The position numbers and the translations under genes are program-made. Shown one piece after another: positions 1-8,283 of a DNA stretch of 48,915 nucleotides (within the stretch, counting starts at the first letter, position 1; each line of letters begins with the position of its first letter). The DNA lies in the NCBI RefSeq assembly GCF_007830735.1, contig NZ_VLLN01000030.1, positions 1 through 48,915 of the forward strand. Reading direction: 5' to 3'. The stretch is from Geobacter argillaceus. GTDB lineage: Bacteria; Desulfobacterota; Desulfuromonadia; Geobacterales; DSM-12255. The notes beneath the pieces were generated by a model, which saw only the letters and a list, made by a program, of their open reading frames with translations, was not told the origin of the DNA and made no database searches.

Positions 1-472
1 GGCCGGAGCCGATGATGGCCACCCGGACGGACGCTTTGGCCGGACCTTTCTTCGCCTCCGCGGCCTTCTGGAACAGCCGCGACATGGTCAGGATATGGTT
101 GCCGGTCCGGTCGCTCACCCACTCGTTCCGCTCCGAGAACTCAGCGAACCGTTTCGCCACCGCCCGGGGGGAGGCCACGCCATGGCGGTCGCAGGCAAAG
201 CGCTTCAGTGCCCGGATGTCCACCGGGCTCCCCTCACCGGATTTACGGCAGTTCTTCTCGCAGGGGGCGGTGCAGACCCTGCTGCAGACGGAGACCAGGG
301 GGTTGGTCTGGCGGGCGATGAGGTAGGCCTTCTCGTACTCCCCTTCGGTGATGGCCCGTACGTACCGCTTGGTATCGGTCGCCAGGGGACAGGCGCTCTG
401 GCAGGCCACCAGGGCCTGATAGTCCTCGACCCCCAGAATCTTTACCTGATACTTAGCGCTGTGGTTACCCAT
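1..472 (-). CDS. GltD-like FAD/NAD(P) oxidoreductase, N-terminal part (runs off window)
   Basis: About 157 N-terminal residues are visible; the gene continues beyond base 1. The start ATG (470-472) follows a GAGGAG ribosome site. The N-terminus has the cysteine pattern of the [4Fe-4S] domain that precedes the FAD domain in glutamate synthase beta-chain and dihydropyrimidine dehydrogenase-like proteins: CQSACP (C24, C28), then C63, C67, C71 and C75. At the window edge the chain reaches VRVAIIGSG, the start of the FAD-binding fold. Such proteins pass electrons between NAD(P)H and iron-sulfur partners. It lies 49 bp downstream of the MFS gene and is probably co-transcribed. The partner enzyme cannot be seen here. 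Confidence 0.85.
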   Translation of the reverse strand, partial: MGNHSAKYQVKILGVEDYQALVACQSACPLATDTKRYVRAITEGEYEKAYLIARQTNPLVSVCSRVCTAPCEKNCRKSGEGSPVDIRALKRFACDRHGVASPRAVAKRFAEFSERNEWVSDRTGNHILTMSRLFQKAAEAKKGPAKASVRVAIIGSG

Positions 473-521
473 GCTCTTCTCCTCAGTCTGTTGCACGATT
501 CGATCGGCCCGCACCGGGCAT

Positions 522-1769
522 TCAGGACAGGGCAGGCTGCTTCCTCTTCAGCAGCAGGGACAGCAGGGCGCCAAGGATGGACGCCACAGAGATCATGCTG
601 ATGGCGACAGAGAAATTCCCGGTCCTGCCGATCGTCATCCCCCCGATATACAGACCGGCAGCACCGCCGAAGGTGCCGAAACCGAACCACCAGCCGATCA
701 TTCTGCCGACGATGCCGGGCGGATAATTCATGGCGATGTAGGCACTGAGCGATGGGCCCATGAAGGGGATTCCCCAGCCGGATATCAGGAGGCACAGCGC
801 CAGGACGACGATGCTCTTCGACATGACCGGCAACAGAATCACGACGACACAGGCGGAGATCAGAAAGCCGATTATGGCGGCCAGTCTCGAATTCCCTTTG
901 GCGATTTTGTCGAAGAAGATCCCGCCGACGATCGTGGCAAACAGGCCGATGATCGTCACCGCAATCGACAGCCTGCCGGACATTGCCGCTCCGAGTCCGA
1001 GCCCCATCGGCGCATCTGCGGCCAGGTAAGGCGGGACCAGGTTATACAGGCAGTACATTGCCCAGGCGTTGCAAAAGACTATGAGAGAACCCAACCAGGT
1101 GATGGGACAGGCAAGGGCTCCCAGGAAACTCATCTCATCCCTGGCGGGTGCGGATGGAGACTGTGCTTCCTGCATGACGAGATTTGGCGGGCTTTTTCTG
1201 GTTACCACAATGGCGAGAAGGATTGCCGCCCAGCCCGGAGTTCCGAGCGTGAAGACCGTTTTCTCCCAACTTCCCGTCATCCCGAGAATGGTGGGGGATG
1301 CAAAGACGCCGATCGCACAGCCGAGAGAAATGGAACCGATCAGTAGGCCACTGGCCATGCCGTGCTCTTCGGGAGGGAACCAGAGGGCAAGGATCGGACC
1401 GATCGTGGCGAAGACGAAACCCACCGATGCGCCCTGAACCAGGCGGGCTGCCATTACTGCCGTAAAGTTGTCACCGATCCAGGGGATGAGCGCGGTCGGC
1501 ACGGTGGAGCAGAGAAGACCCAGGACAAAGGCAACGGTTATGCCGAACTTGTCGCAGACAACCCCGCCCCAGATGAGTACGCAGGCAATGGACAACACAA
1601 ACCCCATCATCAGGTTGGTGGCTGCGCCCATTTCGACATGCAGCTTCTTTGCGATATCCCCGAGAATGGGAGCATAGGCGATCATGTCGATGTAGATCGA
1701 GCAAATTGCCAGACATCCCGCCGCCAATACGAACCACCTGTAACCCGTATGCTTTTCGTCTGTTCCCAT
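522..1769 (-). CDS. MFS transporter, 415 aa (copy 1)
   Basis: A 12-helix major facilitator of normal length, with glycine-rich and hydrophobic segments along the whole chain and a short polar N-terminus (MGTDEKHTGYRW). The start is supported by GAGGTGAACA just before the ATG. It is a close paralogue of the transporter at 42644-43897: long stretches are identical (for example MGFVLS, GGVVCDKFGITVA, GPILALWFPP). The substrate is not evident; an organic or aromatic acid fits the setting. It is the first gene of a leftward unit with the GltD-like gene, opposite a XylR-type activator. Confidence 0.9.
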   Translation of the reverse strand: MGTDEKHTGYRWFVLAAGCLAICSIYIDMIAYAPILGDIAKKLHVEMGAATNLMMGFVLSIACVLIWGGVVCDKFGITVAFVLGLLCSTVPTALIPWIGDNFTAVMAARLVQGASVGFVFATIGPILALWFPPEEHGMASGLLIGSISLGCAIGVFASPTILGMTGSWEKTVFTLGTPGWAAILLAIVVTRKSPPNLVMQEAQSPSAPARDEMSFLGALACPITWLGSLIVFCNAWAMYCLYNLVPPYLAADAPMGLGLGAAMSGRLSIAVTIIGLFATIVGGIFFDKIAKGNSRLAAIIGFLISACVVVILLPVMSKSIVVLALCLLISGWGIPFMGPSLSAYIAMNYPPGIVGRMIGWWFGFGTFGGAAGLYIGGMTIGRTGNFSVAISMISVASILGALLSLLLKRKQPALS

Positions 1770-2532
1770 TGTTCACCTCTTGGGTTATTAATTTACAAAC
1801 ATGAGCAGAGCTTTATGGATAAGCAAATTCTTATCGATGCTTATTTTGAGATAATGTTTTGTCTGTGTCTTGCTGCTGGCGTTTCTGTTGCTTGGCGCTA
1901 TTTGTTTGTAACTTTATAAATTTAATGCATTATTTGTTTGCGGTTGCATGCCTTGGTAGCGGCTTGTTGTTGGTTTTATGAAATTCAGCAATCTGTTCGT
2001 TAATGAGCATGTGATATGCCAAACAAGGTTGTAATCATGCTTCATTGTGGGATTATAATGCGCGCTGTTGTTATTTCAGTAGGTTAGCTGGCTGATCCGG
2101 TATGTGCAGTGCTCCTGATAGCCCGAGTGTCGTTGTTGCGCCACAGTCAGGATTGATATTTTTATGAAAAGTCGTGTCGACCGCGTGTCCTTTTTGAGAA
2201 TTTTATGAAATGCTGCTGTGATGTGGGCGGGATGGGGCTGGTGGGGGGGCTGAAATTGCCGTTGATTGCCATTGTTGTGGCAAGGGATCTGCTGCTTTGT
2301 CAGGGGATTAAAAGGATGGGGTTCACTTTTTCTGCTTGTATGAGATTTGTGATATTGTTATATAATTCTAGTTCGTGACGATCGTAAACGATTAAAACAC
2401 TTCGGACTTGTAACGTTCAGTCCTTTAAATTTTCATATGTTTTCAATGCTTGGTTTGATAAACTATGTTTTGATTTTGTGTTTTAATGTCGGTAAGCAAC
2501 CATGATGGGCCTGACAAGGGGCGACCACAGCC
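1770..2532. other. AT-rich divergent intergenic region
   Basis: This 763-bp gap between the MFS gene and the XylR-like activator holds no convincing ORF. It contains a leftward sigma-54 promoter candidate (2006-2021). A weak sigma-70-like element faces the activator (TTGTAT at 2336-2341, TATAAT at 2361-2366, longer than usual spacing). A short inverted repeat is GGACT/AGTCC (2404-2408 and 2419-2423). Base composition is clearly more AT-rich than in the flanking genes. Confidence 0.5.
2006..2021 (-). promoter_or_regulatory. Candidate sigma-54 promoter for the MFS/GltD unit
   Basis: Read leftward the sequence is TGGCATATCACATGCT, with GG and GC exactly 10 bases apart as in the -24/-12 consensus TGGCAC-N5-TTGCW. 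It lies about 240 bp upstream of the MFS start, so the leader would be long. The adjacent XylR-type activator would be the natural partner. Confidence 0.55.
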
Positions 2533-4242
2533 ATGCAACAAAGCACAAAAAGAACAGCCAACCAGGAGAACGATTCTGATCTGCACTCGCTGGTCCATTT
2601 CTGTGCAGGGACTGGTCAGATTTGGCTGCACGAGCACCGCATGCTCCTGGTTCATGCGGACGCACAGGCAGCACTCCGCGAGGAGTTGATCGAGACCCTC
2701 GGCATTGACCGCGCAAAAGGAATTCTCATCCGCATGGGCTATGCGTCGGGCGTGCGCGATGTCGAGGTCATTCGCACCTGTGGCCAAAGCGCGAACAGCA
2801 TCGAAGATTTCACAAAGGGCCCTCAGTTTCACACGCTGGAAGGGATCGTCAAGAGCACCCCCCTCAAGCTGGAGTACGACCCCGTCACGAACAAGTTCTA
2901 TGCTGAGGACCTTTGGGAAAACTCCTGGGAAGGCCAGTGGCATCAACGACAGTACGGAATCCAGTCTGAACCGGTTTGCTGGAGTCAAGTCGGTTATGCC
3001 TGCGGTTATGCGTCGGCCTTTTTCGGGCGCCCCATTCTGTACAAGGAGGTCGAATGTGTTGGGAAGGGCGATAACTGCTGTCGCATCATCGGCAAGCCGA
3101 TAGAGGAATGGGAAGACGCGGCCGAATACACGCGCCTCTTCAACCGGGTGTCCATTGCCGAGCAACTCATTGACCTGCAGACTCAGGTCATCCAGCTCCG
3201 TTCAGCCATCACCGAAAATGAAAAGCTTCCCTCTCACCTTGTAAGCGTTTCCAAGGGATTCTGTGCAGCCTACGGGCTCCTGACGCAGGCAGCGGAGGAT
3301 AGCACGATTTCGGTATTGCTCCTGGGAGAGACCGGCGTCGGCAAGGAAGTCTTTGCCCGCTCTTTGCATGACATGAGCGTCCGCTGCGATGCACCGTTCG
3401 TCGCCATCAACTGCGCCGCCATCCCCCACGATCTGGTGGAATCCGAGCTTTTCGGCGTAGAGAAGGGCGCTTACACCGGAGCCGTTTCCTCCCGACCCGG
3501 ACGCTTCGAGCGGGCAAACGGCGGCACGCTTTTTCTCGACGAGATCGGCGACCTCCCGCTTCCGGCGCAGGCGAAGCTGTTGCGCGTGTTGCAGGAAGGA
3601 GAGATCGAACGGCTGGGTGACCACAAGACCCGCAAGGTAAATGTGCGGCTGGTGGCAGCGACCAACATCGACCTGCGTCTTTTGGTCAAGGAGGGGAAAT
3701 TCCGATCGGATCTCTACTATCGGCTCAATGCCTTCCAGATCAACATTCCTCCGCTCAGGGAAAGGAAAGAGGACGTGTTGCCCCTGGCCGAGCACTTCAT
3801 GGAGAAATACTCCGCAGTGCGCGGCAAGAAGCTGCGCGGCTTCACCGACAAGGCAAAGCGGGCGCTTCTTGCCTATCAATGGCCCGGTAACGTCCGCGAA
3901 CTGCAAAACATGATTGAACGCGCCGTCATTCTCGCCCAAAGCGGCACGCGCATTGAAGTGGACCAGGTCTTTTCGTCCTATAACGACGATCAGGCCATGG
4001 AACTTGGCCTGGATCGAGATGGCAGTCTTGGTGCCAAAAGCCTCGATCCGGGGAACGATGTCTGTGAGGCGATTTTATCCGGCGCCATAACCCTGGACCA
4101 GATTGAAGCAAGGGTGGTCAAGGCAGCAGTGGAAAAAGCCAAGGGCAACCTTTCGGCTGCGGCAAGGGCCCTTGGTCTGACACGATCGCAGATCGCCTAC
4201 CGTATGGAACGATTGCAGCAAAACCAGGAAGATCGCCCCTGA
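2533..4242 (+). CDS. XylR/DmpR-type sigma-54-dependent activator, 569 aa
   Basis: Domain order matches aromatic-responsive activators. A XylR_N-like sensor occupies about residues 19-120. A V4R segment at about 125-185 has the cysteine-rich tail typical of zinc-binding sensors (C149, C157, C175, C183). A linker leads to an AAA+ domain with Walker A GETGVGKE (265-272) and the sigma-54 contact loop GAYTGA (312-317). A Fis-type helix-turn-helix ends the protein ([18 protein letters not shown]). In this family effector binding to the N-terminal domain relieves repression of the ATPase. It is divergent from the MFS/GltD unit and probably controls it. The effector is unknown; a phenolic or aromatic acid is likely. 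Confidence 0.93.
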   Translation: MQQSTKRTANQENDSDLHSLVHFCAGTGQIWLHEHRMLLVHADAQAALREELIETLGIDRAKGILIRMGYASGVRDVEVIRTCGQSANSIEDFTKGPQFHTLEGIVKSTPLKLEYDPVTNKFYAEDLWENSWEGQWHQRQYGIQSEPVCWSQVGYACGYASAFFGRPILYKEVECVGKGDNCCRIIGKPIEEWEDAAEYTRLFNRVSIAEQLIDLQTQVIQLRSAITENEKLPSHLVSVSKGFCAAYGLLTQAAEDSTISVLLLGETGVGKEVFARSLHDMSVRCDAPFVAINCAAIPHDLVESELFGVEKGAYTGAVSSRPGRFERANGGTLFLDEIGDLPLPAQAKLLRVLQEGEIERLGDHKTRKVNVRLVAATNIDLRLLVKEGKFRSDLYYRLNAFQINIPPLRERKEDVLPLAEHFMEKYSAVRGKKLRGFTDKAKRALLAYQWPGNVRELQNMIERAVILAQSGTRIEVDQVFSSYNDDQAMELGLDRDGSLGAKSLDPGNDVCEAILSGAITLDQIEARVVKAAVEKAKGNLSAAARALGLTRSQIAYRMERLQQNQEDRP

Positions 4243-4267
4243 ACTCCACCGCGTTTCCGATGGGTCA

Positions 4268-4528
4268 TTGCTTATTCACCCACCAGGCCGTCCCACAAAC
4301 CCCGGCCACCTATCAATCATAGAAATCCTGGGGATGATCGGTTTAGGAAAAGGGATTTCTTTGCTGCCGACCGACGTTGCCAATCTGCCCCATCCGAATG
4401 TTGTTTTTATCCCTTTAAATGACGAGATCGAACCAATATTCATCACAGCCACCTGGTTGCCGGGCAACAAGAACCCGGCTCTTCTCTACTTGCTGCAGTC
4501 CCTTAAAGGTAAAGAAGGGCTTTCCTAA
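4268..4528 (+). pseudogene. LysR-family regulator remnant (C-terminal effector domain end)
   Basis: About 70 residues match the end of a LysR effector-binding domain: a segment ending GLGKGISLLPTDVANL, then a beta-strand VVFIPL and the closing ALLYLLQSL helix. The N-terminal helix-turn-helix and most of the sensor domain are missing, and nothing upstream supplies them because the XylR-like gene ends 26 bp before. It may once have regulated the neighbouring aromatic-acid operon. Confidence 0.7.
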
Positions 4529-4632
4529 TCGCGGCTCCGAAAACTGTCTTTGAGTACTGCCCGCTTACTCCCTTAATGTGAACGGAGTGGAATTCCGACC
4601 CAGGCTGGAGGTTTGATTGCCGTTCATAAAGT

Positions 4633-4664
4633 AAAAGGCACCCGGTTCAGACCGAGTGCCTTTT
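4633..4664 (-). terminator. Rho-independent terminator, possibly bidirectional
   Basis: AAAAGGCAC and GTGCCTTTT form a perfect stem, extended by CGGT/ACCG around a TCAG loop. A- and T-tracts lie on the two sides, so it could stop transcription from either direction. It would end the leftward ligase/transporter/thioesterase unit. Confidence 0.75.
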
Positions 4665-4687
4665 GCAGTTTTCAGTGGCCATAACTC

Positions 4688-4885
4688 CTACTGGACCATC
4701 AGGCTAACAGTACCGTGGGCAACCAGCTTCTGGTTCTGGTCGAGGATTGTGACGGTGATGCTTGCCATGCGCCGACCCAGGTGAATCAGTTCCGACCGGG
4801 CCGTCAAGGTATCCCCCGGGACGGCAGGCCGAACATTATTCATCATGGGGCTGGCATGGTCGGTATCAAGGGCTTCGGGTCCCAA
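4688..4885 (-). pseudogene. Hotdog (PaaI/4HBT) thioesterase fragment
   Basis: The 65 residues match only the C-terminal half of a PaaI-like acyl-CoA thioesterase: the NVRPAVPGDTLTARSE strand, the GRRMASITVTI strand and the end VAHGTVSLMV. The N-terminal part with the catalytic Asp/Asn helix region is absent. The reading frame abuts the stop codon of the AAHS transporter directly upstream, so a deletion probably removed the first half. It would have hydrolysed aryl-CoA esters. It is probably non-functional. Confidence 0.75.
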
Positions 4886-6270
4886 CTATGCTTCCGCCGA
4901 GGTAAGTCTTTCATGGACGGTTTCGAGTCCTTCGTCCCTCACATTGATCCGGTACAGCAAAACCAGTCCGGCGCAAAGGATGCTCGGGACTGCGAATACC
5001 AGGAAGTACTCGGTGAACGTAAAGCCAGCCATTTGGAGCGCTCCGCCGAGGAGTGGCCCTGCAATCGAGCCGAGCCGCCCAGCTGTGAGTGCCCAGCCCA
5101 CCCCGGTAGATCGGACGTTCGTCGGATAGAGTTCGCCAGTCACTACATGCTGGGCGATCTGGGCTCCGATCACGAACACACCGGTCGCTGCACCGACAAG
5201 GTACAAGACGGCGTTACTCGACACCATGCCGAACAGTGCGATGACGATTCCCCCTGCCATGTATGCAAATACGAGCGCGCTCTTTCGGCCGAACCGGTCC
5301 ATCATCCAGCCGAGGAAGAATCCACCGACAGTGGCACCCATGGCTTGAATCATGCCGAAACTGTAACTTTTAACCAGGGAGAATCCAGCCTTCACGAGTA
5401 GCGAAGGCAGCCAGGTAGCGAGTCCGTAGACGACCAGGAGATTCAGAAAATATGTGACCCATATGAGCACCATCATGAAAGCGAGCTTGGAAGTGAAGAG
5501 TTGTCCCAATCTTCCATGGGGCTGACCTGAGCTCATTTGGAAGGACTCTTTGGTCCATTCCGCCGGGGACAGTCCGGCTGCCTTTTCCATTTGCCGAACT
5601 TCAAGGACCGCGTCCTCGTAACGGCCTTTTGATGCCAAAAGCGTACAGATTCTGGCAGGGACGCCTTCAGTACCGGAAGAATGAGAATCGGCAAAAACCC
5701 GAAGAGAAGAACCATCCGCCATCCCAAGAGGGGGATCACGATCATGGCGACCAGAGCCGCCACTGCCCACCCCAGAGTAAATCCTGCGAACATTATACTC
5801 ACTGCTTTACCCCGAATCTTGGCTGGGGCGAATTCAGTGACTAGCGTGATCGTCAGGGGCATGGCGCCGCCCATTCCCAGGCCGGCGAGAAATCTGAGAA
5901 TGCAGAAGACCTGGAAGTTTGGCGCCCAAAAGGCTGCTCCGCTGAACACGGAGAAGATGGTCAGGGCAATCATCAGCCCCTTTTTTCGGCCTATCCTGTC
6001 GGCATAAGTGCCAAAGGCGGCTGCGCCGATCATGAGACCGACAAAGCCGTAGGATGCCATGGACCCAGCGACCAGGGGGGTCAGATGCCATTCCTTGATC
6101 AGCTGCGGCATCACATAGGCTATGATCTGCGCGTCGTAACCGTCGAACACGAGGATCATGCCGGCGAGCGCCATGACGAGGGCGTGAAATCGGTTGAACG
6201 TCAGCCTGTCGCACCATTGGGCGACGGTCAATCCACTTGGAGTAGGTGTAGACTGCATTTGTCCTGTCAT
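4886..6270 (-). pseudogene. Aromatic acid:H+ symporter (AAHS/PcaK-like), frameshifted
   Basis: Two overlapping frames together give one MFS protein of about 460 residues. The N-terminal part begins MTGQMQSTPTPSG after a GGGAGGA ribosome site and carries FDGYDAQIIAY, the DG(Y/F)D signature of the AAHS family, and an R-IGRKKG loop. It runs to LPESVR. The second frame resumes at LASKGRYEDAV and continues through GWMMDRFGRK to the end. One base is missing in the A4 run at 5637-5640; a fifth A restores PESVRFLASKGRYEDAV. The family imports benzoate-type acids with protons. The gene lies 47 bp downstream of the ligase. Whether the frameshift is real or a sequencing error cannot be decided here. Confidence 0.85.
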
Positions 6271-6317
6271 GTTTAGTCCTCCCGACTTGTTGTTTTGACG
6301 AGTACGTTTTCCCGATC

Positions 6318-7970
6318 TCACTGCATCACCATCTTTGAAGCGACATCTTCGCGTAAGGCCTTTTTGTTTATCTTGCCTACATTGGTGAGGGCCAGGGTCG
6401 CGACGATCTCCAACCGCTCAGGGAGCTTGTACCGGGCGATCTTCCTTTCCGTGGTCAGGAATTCGCACAAGCCATCGAGGGTCAATGACGACTCGGGCAT
6501 AAGGACGACATAGGCACAGCCCTTCTCTCCCATGAGAGGATCTGGCATAGCCACCACTCCACAGTTGAGCACCGCGGGGTGGGCAAGGATGTGATTCTCG
6601 ACCTCTTCGGCGCTGATCTTTTCGCCGCCGCGATTGATGCAGTCCTTGTTTCGTCCCTCCACAACGACATTGCCGCTCGGGTGCAGCCGGACCAGGTCGC
6701 CGGACTTGTAGAATCCGTCGGGGCTGAAGGCCTTGGAGTTATATTCATCCGCACGGTAGTAGCCCCGGATCGTGTGTGGTCCCCGACACCAGAGCTCGCC
6801 TCTCTCGCCGGGCGCCACATCCTGGTTGGTTACGGGATCCACGATCCGGAACTCGTCTCCCGGGGACTGGGGTCGCCCCTGGGTGAGGAGCCGTATGTCG
6901 TCCGGATCGTCCAGGCGTGTCCAGTAGAGAGGGCCTTCCGCCATCCCCAGCACCTGCTGCACTTCGCATCCCAGTTCGGGGCGCAGGCGCAGGGCTACTT
7001 CCGGGTTGAGTTTGGAGCCGCCGGTGAGGATCATCCGCAGGGAAGAGAGATCGTATTTGTGTCGGTCAGGGTGGTTGAGGAGGGCGAGAATCATGGTCGG
7101 CACCGCAACGAAATGTGTTAACCGGTGCCGTTCGATCAACCCCATGAGGTGCTCAGTGGTCGTATTTGCCGACAGGAGTTCGCAACCGCCGGTGGAAAGA
7201 ACGCCCAAAAGCCCCGGGCAGGCAAGCGCGAAATTGTGCGCCTGCGGAATGGCGACGAGCATGGAGGTCGCCTCGTCAAGCCCGCATACTTCGGCACAGC
7301 GAAGAAAGTTGTATGCGTAGTCGTTGTGGGTCCTCGGTATGAGTTTCGGAATCCCCGTGGTTCCCCCGGAAAGCAGCAGAACGGCCGGGAGATCCGGGTC
7401 GGGTTGCGGCAGGACTCCGGTGTCGGTTCGTTCCTCGATCGGGTCGCGCAGCATGGCATCGATTGACTGGTAACCGGGGCGGGGAGTGCCCCCGGTTACC
7501 ATAACCAATTGCATGTCAGGACACTCTTCCTGCACAATGCCGGCAAGCTCCTGGAAATCGAACTCCCGTACCTGACTCGCTATGGCGTACCCGCGCGCTC
7601 CGGACAGCTTGGCAAAGTGACCGATCTCTGCTTCCCGGTGGGGAGGCAGTGTCATTACGGGGACGGCGCCAGCTTTGAGCAGCCCGAGAAACGTCAGGAC
7701 GCATACGGGGCCGTTGGGGATCTGGTGTATGACCCGATCGTAAGGTCGGAGCCTCAGCCGATTGAAATGCAGTGCCAGGCGTGTGGACAGGCGGTCCAGA
7801 TCGGCATAGGAATAGCGTGCCCCATCTTCGGAGATAAGTGCGGTCCTGTCCGCGAAGCGTTCAAAGCGATCTGCGAGCAGTTCGCTGATCGTTTGGTCTT
7901 GCCAGTAGCCGGCATCCCGGTACCGCTGAGCGGAATCTTTTGGCCAAAAAGTAAAACCATTTTCTATCAT
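6318..7970 (-). CDS. Aryl-acid AMP/CoA ligase (EntE / salicylyl-CoA ligase-like), 550 aa
   Basis: An ANL-superfamily adenylating enzyme. It shows the AMP-binding loop LLSGGTTGIPKLIPRTH, the YKSGDL and GR-KD motifs and the C-terminal K in GKINKKAL. The closest recognisable family is 2,3-dihydroxybenzoate/salicylate-AMP ligase, shown by RPYDRVIHQIPNG and IPRTHNDYAYN. No siderophore genes are present, so a catabolic aryl-CoA ligase acting on an ortho-hydroxybenzoate-type acid is more likely than siderophore synthesis. Start ATG 7970 has a GGGAGGA site; a longer frame upstream lacks support. It is the first gene of the leftward operon with the AAHS transporter, behind a strong sigma-54 promoter. 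Confidence 0.85.
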   Translation of the reverse strand: MIENGFTFWPKDSAQRYRDAGYWQDQTISELLADRFERFADRTALISEDGARYSYADLDRLSTRLALHFNRLRLRPYDRVIHQIPNGPVCVLTFLGLLKAGAVPVMTLPPHREAEIGHFAKLSGARGYAIASQVREFDFQELAGIVQEECPDMQLVMVTGGTPRPGYQSIDAMLRDPIEERTDTGVLPQPDPDLPAVLLLSGGTTGIPKLIPRTHNDYAYNFLRCAEVCGLDEATSMLVAIPQAHNFALACPGLLGVLSTGGCELLSANTTTEHLMGLIERHRLTHFVAVPTMILALLNHPDRHKYDLSSLRMILTGGSKLNPEVALRLRPELGCEVQQVLGMAEGPLYWTRLDDPDDIRLLTQGRPQSPGDEFRIVDPVTNQDVAPGERGELWCRGPHTIRGYYRADEYNSKAFSPDGFYKSGDLVRLHPSGNVVVEGRNKDCINRGGEKISAEEVENHILAHPAVLNCGVVAMPDPLMGEKGCAYVVLMPESSLTLDGLCEFLTTERKIARYKLPERLEIVATLALTNVGKINKKALREDVASKMVMQ

Positions 7971-8042
7971 ATTGTGTCCTCCCTGTCTGTTCCATTGTGA
8001 TAATGACGTACGGCCGGTTAATTGCTCGCATATACGGTGAAT

Positions 8043-8058
8043 AGCAAGTGCCATGCCA
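8043..8058 (-). promoter_or_regulatory. Sigma-54 promoter for the aryl-CoA ligase operon
   Basis: Read leftward the sequence is TGGCATGGCACTTGCT, a near-perfect -24/-12 element with the correct 10-base spacing between GG and GC. It lies about 75 bp upstream of the ligase start. The divergent histidine kinase and NtrC-type regulator are the likely controllers. Confidence 0.8.
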
Positions 8059-8093
8059 CAAAAACAGTGGTTGTTTTTAGCGTTTTTGGGCGG

Positions 8094-8150
8094 GTTATGG
8101 AAAAAAGTTTTCAACGATACCTCTTGTGGGCATTGAAAATTTTCCATAAC
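8094..8150. promoter_or_regulatory. Paired palindromes, probable enhancer-binding sites
   Basis: GTTATGGAAAA (8094-8104) and TTTTCCATAAC (8140-8150) form an 11-bp perfect inverted repeat. Inside it lie TTTTCAA (8108-8114) and TTGAAAA (8133-8139). Each half is therefore also a palindrome: GAAAA-AAG-TTTTC and GAAAATTTTC. Their centres are about 33 bp apart, roughly three helical turns, and 55-90 bp upstream of the sigma-54 promoter. This is the usual layout for an NtrC-type activator. Confidence 0.65.
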
Positions 8151-8283
8151 ATTGTTATTGATCCCAGGGGATGGATATTCGGTTAATTGTGTCGAGGTTC
8201 ATGGAAAGTTCCTTTCACAGTCCCTCTCAATGCCCAAAAGATGTCGCGGAAGTCGGGTAGAGGATCTGACAGCGGAGGTTGCA

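Noticed and set aside
1877-1892. Perfect sigma-54-like element TGGCGTTTCTGTTGCT on the + strand
   Set aside because: It points toward the XylR-like gene from about 640 bp away with no gene in between; such activators are usually sigma-70 driven, so it is probably a chance match or drives an unseen RNA.
7971-8147. Longer N-terminus for the aryl-CoA ligase from 8147
   Set aside because: It would run through the sigma-54 promoter and palindromes and has no ribosome site, whereas ATG 7970 has GGGAGGA.
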